DNA of 17,700 bases from Spirochaetaceae bacterium (GTDB taxonomy: Bacteria; Spirochaetota; Spirochaetia; Treponematales; Breznakiellaceae): positions 1 through 17,700 of the forward strand of contig JAIRSS010000057.1 in assembly GCA_031255315.1 (NCBI GenBank). Reading direction: 5' to 3'. Both the position numbers and the translations under genes were made by a program. Below, piece after piece: positions 8,176 through 12,912 of this stretch. The notes beneath the pieces were generated by a model. That model did no database searches. It saw nothing but the letters and a program-made list of their open reading frames with translations, and was not told the origin of the DNA. The number at the start of each line of letters is the position of its first letter. The stretch's first letter is position 1.

Positions 8176-8566
8176 GGCGCCGCCAGCAAAAATATGAGAA
8201 AAAAGCGCCGCCCGGGAATGGCCGCACTTAGTTTCGCCCCCCCTCCCCTCCCCCGAAATACATAAGAGGCTTATTCGATCCCTGGGAAAAGATGTTTTGG
8301 AAGCCTTCCGCCGTCTGACCACAGGGCGGGATGCTGTTTTCTATGAATTGTATCTTTTTGATACATCAAAAATCAATAAATGACACACGTGGGAAAAAAT
8401 GACACGCATAATGTAAGTCTTAATCCTCTTTGTACATTCCCCGTCCATTCTTTTTTACAGCAAGCCTCCCCCCAAACAAATCTTAAATAATCATAATTTA
8501 TTGTATTATAATGAATTACGAAAATCAAAACAAGTTTGCGGATTTTTTTTGATGCTGTTGCGGGAA
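8176..8566. other. Non-coding region upstream of hsp20, no gene seen
   Basis: This stretch holds no convincing gene. Just after the helicase stop there is a direct repeat GCGCCGCC (8177-8184 and 8205-8212) and a pyrimidine-rich run of C7-T-C4-T-C5 near 8237-8255. From about 8340 the composition turns sharply AT-rich. TGTATC-N5-GATACA (8349-8365) is an inverted repeat. A perfect TATAAT lies at 8507-8512 with only a weak -35 upstream, a possible second promoter for hsp20. No clear terminator follows the helicase gene. Confidence 0.6.
8375..8409 (+). promoter_or_regulatory. Direct-repeat pair, candidate activator-binding site
   Basis: AATAAATGACACACGT (8375-8390) and AAAAAATGACACGCAT (8394-8409) match at 13 of 16 positions and start 19 bases apart. 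They lie about 165-195 bases upstream of the -24 element of the sigma-54 promoter, a normal distance for enhancer sites of sigma-54 activators. The role is inference. Confidence 0.4.
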
Positions 8567-8584
8567 TTGGCACGGAACCTGCTT
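8567..8584 (+). promoter_or_regulatory. Sigma-54 (RpoN) promoter of hsp20
   Basis: TTGGCACGGAACCTGCTT matches the sigma-54 consensus YTGGCACGrNNNTTGCW with one mismatch. The invariant GG (8569-8570) and GC (8581-8582) are exactly 10 bases apart. Transcription should begin near 8594, giving a leader of about 185 bases. Such promoters need an ATP-dependent activator, which is not encoded in this window. Confidence 0.8.
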
Positions 8585-8604
8585 ATATATACATGAAGTA
8601 AGAA

Positions 8605-8748
8605 ATCAGGCGGAGCCAGGGGAAACCCACCGGGCCGCCTGATCCGACGCCGGAAACCGGCCACAGTAGTTTCCGGCAGGCTGGCGCCGCCAGTCTAAAA
8701 TCCGCCGTTCCAACCGGGACGCCGGCGTTGCCGGGTAAGTTTGGAACG
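8605..8748 (+). promoter_or_regulatory. Structured 5' leader of hsp20: four successive stem-loops
   Basis: Four stems follow one another in the predicted leader. Stem 1 is 8605-8613 with 8635-8643 (9 bp, perfect, 21-base loop). Stem 2 is 8649-8657 with 8669-8677 (9 bp, perfect, 11-base loop). Stem 3 is 8678-8685 with 8689-8696 (8 bp including one G-U, 3-base loop). Stem 4 is 8706-8713 with 8741-8748 (8 bp, perfect), enclosing CCGG/CCGG and the palindrome ACGCCGGCGT (8719-8728). The segment is much richer in GC than the DNA just upstream. I recognise no known riboswitch class. It may be a regulatory RNA fold or a stability element. Confidence 0.6.
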
Positions 8749-8754
8749 AAGCAC

Positions 8755-8777
8755 TAACCATACCCAGGAGGTAGTTG
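8755..8777 (+). promoter_or_regulatory. hsp20: Hairpin partly covering the hsp20 Shine-Dalgarno sequence
   Basis: The strong Shine-Dalgarno AGGAGG is at 8766-8771, 7 bases before ATG 8779. TACC (8761-8764) can pair with GGTA (8770-8773), and TAAC (8755-8758) with GTTG (8774-8777), leaving a 2-base bulge and a 5-base loop. Part of the Shine-Dalgarno is therefore paired in a weak, bulged stem, the geometry of bacterial RNA thermometers. Folding behaviour is inference. Confidence 0.4.
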
Positions 8778-8778
8778 T

Positions 8779-9258
8779 ATGAAAACCGTAGCGTTACACC
8801 CCTTTACCATCGAGACGGCCTTGGATGATTTTGACAAGTACATAGGATCCGTCTTCGGGGAATCCCCCCTTGCCCCCGCTTTTGGGAAAACCGGACAGGT
8901 TCCGGCGGTGGATATCCGGGAACAGGACGACGCGTATCTGATCGAAGCCGAGCTTCCCGGATACAATGAAAAAAACATACGGGTCCAAATGGAAGGGAAT
9001 ACCCTGACTATTGAATCCAAACGGGAGGAGGAAAACGCCCGGGACGTGTCTCCCGGAAAGAACGGGAAGAAAGGCGAAGAGCGGTTCATCATCCGGGAAC
9101 GCCGGCGCGCTTCCTTCAGCCGTTCCTTCAGGCTGCCCGAAGACGTGGACGCCGAGTCCGTCTCCGCAGTCTTCAAAAACGGCCTGTTGAATCTGGAGAT
9201 TAAGAAACGGGCGGGCGCCCAGAAACGGGTAATCCACATCGGGACCAGCCAGGAATAA
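8779..9258 (+). CDS. Hsp20/alpha-crystallin family small heat-shock protein
   Basis: A 159-residue ATP-independent cytoplasmic chaperone that holds unfolding proteins for later refolding. The N-terminal arm (1-40) resembles that of many spirochaetal and other bacterial Hsp20 proteins. The alpha-crystallin domain spans about 46-148: VDIREQDDAYLIEAELPGYNEKNIRV, a variable charged loop (REEENARDVSPGKNGKKGEE), RASFSRSFRLPEDVD, and the conserved A/V-x-x-x-NGLLNLEI signature (VFKNGLLNLEIKK). The C-terminal I-x-I motif used for oligomerisation is present as IHI near residue 153. It is a single-gene unit: sigma-54 promoter, long structured leader, strong Shine-Dalgarno, and an intrinsic terminator after the stop. 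No HrcA/CIRCE inverted repeat is seen upstream. Confidence 0.96.
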   Translation: MKTVALHPFTIETALDDFDKYIGSVFGESPLAPAFGKTGQVPAVDIREQDDAYLIEAELPGYNEKNIRVQMEGNTLTIESKREEENARDVSPGKNGKKGEERFIIRERRRASFSRSFRLPEDVDAESVSAVFKNGLLNLEIKKRAGAQKRVIHIGTSQE

Positions 9259-9266
9259 CGGCTGAC

Positions 9267-9333
9267 CTACGGGCCGGAGGCTCGTAGAAAACCCTCCGCA
9301 TCCGGCAGGCAGTCAGCTTGCCGGACGTTTTTT
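9267..9333 (+). terminator. Tandem hairpins with T-tract, terminator of hsp20
   Basis: A first stem pairs 9267-9275 with 9279-9287 (9 bp, one G-U, 3-base loop). A second pairs TCCGGCA (9301-9307) with TGCCGGA (9319-9325) and is followed by six T at 9328-9333, a good intrinsic terminator on the plus strand. The T-tract overlaps the stop codon of the convergent membrane-protein gene. Confidence 0.75.
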
Positions 9334-10660
9334 ATGCCGTTGTACCGGCTTCATCGGCAAGCCTGACCAGGGCGGTTTCCAGGTGGCGGCCCTTCACCTC
9401 TTCCACCGCGATCACCAGCCCCGAATCTTGCAGGTCCGCCGTGCTGCCATCCTCCGGGATTTCCCCCAGGATACTGAACACATAGCCGCCGAAGGTGTCG
9501 TAATCGTCCGTTGGAAGGCTGACCCCCAGGGCTTTTTCCACCTTGTCCAGAGGGGCGGCGCCTTTGATGCGCCACCACCGGTTTTCCATTTTTTCAATGA
9601 GGAGCCGCGCCGAAGTTCCGGCGGCGTCATCGTCCAGGTCGCCGACAAGCTGTCCCAGGAGATCGTGGATGGTGATGATGCCGGCCATGCCGCCGTATTC
9701 GTCCAGGACTACCGCGAAATGGTTATGGCTGCGCCGCATGTTCCTGAAAAGCACATCGGTCTTGACCGACTCGGGGACAAAGTTGGCGGGTTTTACCGAC
9801 CGGTCCATCACGGTACGGCGGCGGCGGTCTTTAAGGCGGAAATAGTCTTGGGCGCTGAGAACGCCGATCACATCGTCCGGGGTATCGCCGCAGACCGGGT
9901 AGTAACTATGGCCGCTTCCCAACAGGATGGTTTCCCATTCATCATCGGTTTCTTTCAGCTTAAGCATGGTTACCTTCATCCGGTGGGTCATCACCTCGGC
10001 GGCGGTTTTATTGTCGAATTCAAAAACATTGTGAATGATTTCTTTTTCGCGCACATTAATAGTACCCTTTTCGCTGCCCGCATCCACCATCATGCGTATC
10101 TCCTCTTCGGTTACCGCCGGGTCTTCCGCATTGGGATCTATCCCCAAAAGCCGGAGCAGGCCGTTGGTGGACCGGGTGAGGAACCACACCACCGGAGAGA
10201 AGATCCGGGAGATGGCGAAAATAACGCCGGCCATAAAAAAGGCCAGGGGTTCCGCTTTTTTCATGGCGATACGCTTGGGAACCAGCTCGCCTAAAACAAG
10301 GGTGAAGAAAGACAAGACAAGGGTGATAACCACCACCGAAACGGCCTTGAGCGTGGCCGCCGGGAAGGGGAACCCCAGGGCGAGGAACAGGCTCGTGAGG
10401 CGTTCGGAAAAATTATCCGCCGCGAAAGCGCTTCCCAGAAAGCCCGCCAGGGTGATTCCCACCTGAATAGTCGCCAGGAACCGGGCGGGCTGCCGGGTCA
10501 GGGCGAGCAGTTTCCTGGCGCGTTTGTCTCCGGACGCGGCCAGGAGTTCCAGTTTCGCCTCGTTAACGGAGATCAACGCGATTTCCGCCGAAGCGAAAAA
10601 CGCGTTAATCAAAATCAATATTAATTGAAGAAATAATTGAAGGGATACTTGTTTTACCAT
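9332..10660 (-). CDS. CNNM/CorC-HlyC family membrane protein with CBS pair
   Basis: A 442-residue integral membrane protein of the CNNM transporter / hemolysin C-like family. The domain order is canonical: an N-terminal CNNM (DUF21) domain with about four membrane segments (residues 8-30, about 60-85, 100-125 and 140-165), a CBS pair at about 215-340 (VMTHRMKVTMLKL..., then HNHFAVVLDEYGGMAGIITIHDLL), and a C-terminal CorC_HlyC domain (about 355-435; DTFGGYVFSILGEIPEDG). Relatives handle Mg2+/Co2+ export or magnesium homeostasis; haemolysin naming is historical. The ATG lies 9 bases after the GH1 stop with no good Shine-Dalgarno, suggesting translation coupled to GH1. Substrate is not decided by sequence. 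Confidence 0.93.
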   Translation of the reverse strand: MVKQVSLQLFLQLILILINAFFASAEIALISVNEAKLELLAASGDKRARKLLALTRQPARFLATIQVGITLAGFLGSAFAADNFSERLTSLFLALGFPFPAATLKAVSVVVITLVLSFFTLVLGELVPKRIAMKKAEPLAFFMAGVIFAISRIFSPVVWFLTRSTNGLLRLLGIDPNAEDPAVTEEEIRMMVDAGSEKGTINVREKEIIHNVFEFDNKTAAEVMTHRMKVTMLKLKETDDEWETILLGSGHSYYPVCGDTPDDVIGVLSAQDYFRLKDRRRRTVMDRSVKPANFVPESVKTDVLFRNMRRSHNHFAVVLDEYGGMAGIITIHDLLGQLVGDLDDDAAGTSARLLIEKMENRWWRIKGAAPLDKVEKALGVSLPTDDYDTFGGYVFSILGEIPEDGSTADLQDSGLVIAVEEVKGRHLETALVRLADEAGTTA

Positions 10661-10662
10661 GC

Positions 10663-10674
10663 GGTAAATTTACC
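10663..10674. repeat. 12-bp perfect palindrome at the GH1/CNNM gene junction
   Basis: GGTAAATTTACC reads the same on both strands. It spans the stop codon of the GH1 gene and sits just before the CNNM start. It may be chance, or a small protein-binding site. Confidence 0.45.
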
Positions 10675-12001
10675 ATTCTCCATAACCGGCAATCACGTCC
10701 CGGAAGAAATACGCGCTGTCCTTAGGCGTCCGTTTCTGAGTTGCGTAATCAGTGTACACAATGCCGAACCGTTTAGAGTACCCATAGCCCCATTCAAAGT
10801 TATCCAAGAAGGACCAGACGAAATACCCTCGAAGATTTACCCCTTCTTTGATCAAATCCGCGCATACCGTGAGATGTTTGCGGATATACCGGATACGCTC
10901 CAGATCGTGAACCCTGCCGTCCGGTCCAAGCGCGTCCGGTTGGGCGCAGCCGTTTTCAGTGATATAGAGGGGAAGCCCGCCGGATATGGACTGTATCCAC
11001 AGAAGCTGCCGCCTGAGCCCGCCGGGCACAACCGGCCAGCCCATGCCGGTGGTCTCCTGCCAGAACGGTTTCCCCGAATACCCAAAGGGGGCGTGGGGGT
11101 CCGCGGCCACCGGGATTTCGTTGTAGTAGTTCACCCCGATAAAATCAATCGGCTGGGAAATGATTTCCATGTCGCCGGGCTGTATGGGGAACTGGAGTTT
11201 TAACTCGGTGCGCAGGAGCTCCGGGTACCCTTTGCCCAAGACCGGCAACATAAAGACCTCGGTCTCAACGGCCCGGGCGGTCAGCGCGGCTTTGGCGTCC
11301 GCCTCCCCCCGGGTGGCGGGCCGGGGAGTGCTGGGATTCCAGGTGATCCCGATGGGCGCGGTAAGACCGGTCTTCCGGTATGCCTCGACGATAAGGCCGT
11401 GGGCCAGGTTCACATGGTGCACCGACTGAGCGGCCTGGGTTATGTCCTTAATCCCCGGGGCGTGAACGCCCATGAAATACCCCAAATAGGCGATGCAGAA
11501 GGGTTCGTTGATGGTGATCCACTGATCCACCGCATCCCCCAATTCGGCGAAACAAACCTTGGCGAATTCAGCGCAGGCTTCGGCGGTGGACCGGGCCGCC
11601 CATCCCCCCGCGTCCTGGAGAGCCTGGGGCAGATCCCAGTGGTACAAAGTGGCGCAGGCTTTAAGCCCTTGGGCGTGAAGCTCTCTGATAAGCTCCCTGT
11701 AATACGTTACCCCCTCAGGATTCACTTTTCCCGTACCGGCGGGAATGATACGGGGCCAGGCAATAGAAAACCGGTAGCTCTTGAACCCCAGTTCCGCGAT
11801 GAGGGCGGCGTCCTCCTTATACCGGTGATACTGATCGCAGGCGATTTCCCCGCTTTCGCCCTGATAAACCGCGCCGGGAACGCGGGCAAAAACATCCCAA
11901 ATCGACTCGCCGCGACCGCCCTCCCGGCCGGCGCCTTCCACCTGATAACTGGCGGTTGCGGTTCCCCAAACAAAATCCTCAGGAAAATCCAACGAATGCA
12001 T
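10670..12001 (-). CDS. Glycoside hydrolase family 1 beta-glucosidase
   Basis: A 443-residue cytoplasmic GH1 enzyme (usual length 440-480) with no signal peptide. It hydrolyses beta-glucosides such as cellobiose with retention of configuration. The family N-terminal signature is FPEDFVWGTATASYQVEGA. The acid/base glutamate is E166 in TINEP, and the nucleophile is E349 in YITENG. Other family features are SYRFSIAWPRIIP, LYHWDLPQAL and FVWSFLDNFEWGYGYSKRFGIVYTDY. It lacks the histidine/lysine phosphate-pocket pattern that I could use to call a 6-phospho-beta-glucosidase, so plain beta-glucosidase is preferred. It follows tetR on the same strand after a 153-base gap containing its own promoter, and precedes the CNNM gene by 9 bases. 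Confidence 0.95.
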   Translation of the reverse strand: MHSLDFPEDFVWGTATASYQVEGAGREGGRGESIWDVFARVPGAVYQGESGEIACDQYHRYKEDAALIAELGFKSYRFSIAWPRIIPAGTGKVNPEGVTYYRELIRELHAQGLKACATLYHWDLPQALQDAGGWAARSTAEACAEFAKVCFAELGDAVDQWITINEPFCIAYLGYFMGVHAPGIKDITQAAQSVHHVNLAHGLIVEAYRKTGLTAPIGITWNPSTPRPATRGEADAKAALTARAVETEVFMLPVLGKGYPELLRTELKLQFPIQPGDMEIISQPIDFIGVNYYNEIPVAADPHAPFGYSGKPFWQETTGMGWPVVPGGLRRQLLWIQSISGGLPLYITENGCAQPDALGPDGRVHDLERIRYIRKHLTVCADLIKEGVNLRGYFVWSFLDNFEWGYGYSKRFGIVYTDYATQKRTPKDSAYFFRDVIAGYGEW

Positions 12002-12026
12002 AGCAGCTTCCCCTAAACTAAAGAAT

Positions 12027-12050
12027 ATCCGGATAAAAACCCGGATTATA
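12027..12050 (-). promoter_or_regulatory. Inverted repeat ATCCGG-N8-CCGGAT overlapping a TATAAT box
   Basis: The inverted repeat has arms 12027-12032 and 12041-12046. Its outer edge overlaps a perfect TATAAT on the minus strand (12050-12045). The left arm also sits in a 10-bp palindrome TATCCGGATA (12026-12035). This is a candidate operator or leader hairpin for the GH1 gene, 25-50 bases upstream of its ATG. The regulator is unknown; the neighbouring TetR is a candidate. Confidence 0.45.
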
Positions 12051-12078
12051 TACCGAAATACCGTATCTTTTCTTAATA

Positions 12079-12108
12079 ATGATAGTACGCTATTCCGTCC
12101 GCCGTCAA
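12079..12108 (-). promoter_or_regulatory. Putative sigma-70 type promoter of the GH1-CNNM unit
   Basis: On the minus strand, TTGACG (12108-12103) and TATCAT (12084-12079) are 18 bases apart, each matching five of six consensus positions. Transcription would start near 12072, placing the ATCCGG/CCGGAT repeat in the leader. Confidence 0.5.
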
Positions 12109-12114
12109 GGTAAA

Positions 12115-12152
12115 CCCCGGACCGCCTGAGAACCGGCGCGGCGTTCCCGGGG
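12115..12152 (-). terminator. GC-rich hairpin just after tetR, possible weak terminator
   Basis: CCCCGG (12115-12120) pairs with CCGGGG (12147-12152), and inside it CCGC (12122-12125) pairs with GCGG (12138-12141). On the minus strand it directly follows the tetR stop and is followed by only TTTA, so termination would be weak at best. Confidence 0.35.
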
Positions 12153-12154
12153 AA

Positions 12155-12706
12155 TCATTTATTGAACTTGATTAACATTCTCGCCACGGCGGAGATCGGG
12201 AGCGACATATTGTCCTTAAGCCAATGCTGCATAAGGCCGACGGCCCCGTTTATCACATACACATACTGGTATTCTCTTTCCGCCTTTACCGGCGTTTTTG
12301 AAAAATACTTCGTTAGTTGTTCTTTACGCATAAAACGGCGAAAAAGCCTTTTCTGAAATTCGATGTCGCCGTTTTCGCTTAACAAGGTCTGAATAGAGTT
12401 GCTGTTGCCGGCAATAAAGCTGAATATTTCCTCGGTCATTTCTATGTGTTCCCGGCTGCCGTTTTTATTTTTATAGGTGTCGAGAATATTCTCGATAGCG
12501 GTAAGGGTTTCCTCTTCGATATGCTGGAGCAGATCATACTGGTCCCGGTAATGGGCATAAAACGTTGTCCGGTTTATATCCGCGTTCTCGCAGAGCTCTT
12601 TAACGGTTATTTTGGAAATGGGTTTATCCTTCATCAATTCAACCAGACTCTCCCGCAGGACTTTCCGGGTATACCGGGATTTCCGGTCCTGTTTTATTTC
12701 TTTCAT
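12155..12706 (-). CDS. TetR/AcrR-family transcriptional regulator
   Basis: A 183-residue one-component DNA-binding regulator. Residues about 10-58 form the TetR helix-turn-helix domain: YTRKVLRESLVELMKDKPISKITVKELCENADINRTTFYAHYRDQYDLL, with the recognition helix at INRTTFYAHY. The C-terminal half is helical and ends in ...GAVGLMQHWLKDN, resembling the TetR C-terminal domain class found in DhaS-like and Firmicutes regulators (family assignment from memory). It is divergent from the RND operon with a 206-base shared control region, the usual arrangement for a local repressor of an exporter. It could also act on the GH1 gene just downstream. The AGAGGCGG about 12 bases before the ATG is a moderate Shine-Dalgarno. 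The ligand is unknown. Confidence 0.92.
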   Translation of the reverse strand: MKEIKQDRKSRYTRKVLRESLVELMKDKPISKITVKELCENADINRTTFYAHYRDQYDLLQHIEEETLTAIENILDTYKNKNGSREHIEMTEEIFSFIAGNSNSIQTLLSENGDIEFQKRLFRRFMRKEQLTKYFSKTPVKAEREYQYVYVINGAVGLMQHWLKDNMSLPISAVARMLIKFNK

Positions 12707-12808
12707 ATCGTTACATACCGCCTCTTACGTTTCATTTTCCGTAGTTTTGTGTCAAAACCAACAATGCCGTCTTGAGTGTCTTTTACACGCCATAGAGAAA
12801 GCAAATGC

Positions 12809-12860
12809 TGATTGTCTAAACAACACGATGTTAGTATATTTCGATGATAGTCAACAATCA
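12809..12860 (+). promoter_or_regulatory. Promoter of the RND operon framed by an inverted repeat
   Basis: TTGTCT (12812-12817) and TATATT (12835-12840) are 17 bases apart, with start expected near 12847. TGATTGT (12809-12815) and its complement ACAATCA (12854-12860) flank the promoter, and TTGT-N4-ACAA (12812-12823) lies within it. These are candidate operator sites for the divergent TetR protein. A perfect minus-strand TTGACA at 12755-12750 could serve tetR but has no matching -10. Confidence 0.5.
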
Positions 12861-12912
12861 AGAGAACGGTGAAGCCGTCCTTAATACTTCCCGGTAAGGT
12901 GGAAATAAACCA

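Noticed and set aside
8193..8264. A 23-codon plus-strand frame after the helicase gene
   Set aside because: It has no Shine-Dalgarno, and its peptide is a product of the C-rich tract.
8373..8573. A 66-codon minus-strand frame in the hsp20 upstream region
   Set aside because: It covers AT-rich regulatory DNA and the sigma-54 promoter, has no recognisable domain, and its composition follows local base content.
8641..8700. A hammerhead-like or cobalamin-riboswitch-like motif in the hsp20 leader
   Set aside because: CTGATCC is not the hammerhead core CTGATGA, and the conserved cobalamin box is absent.
9383..10294. A 303-codon open frame on the plus strand opposite the CNNM gene
   Set aside because: The opposite strand encodes a protein with recognisable CNNM, CBS and CorC domains. 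This frame shows no family pattern.
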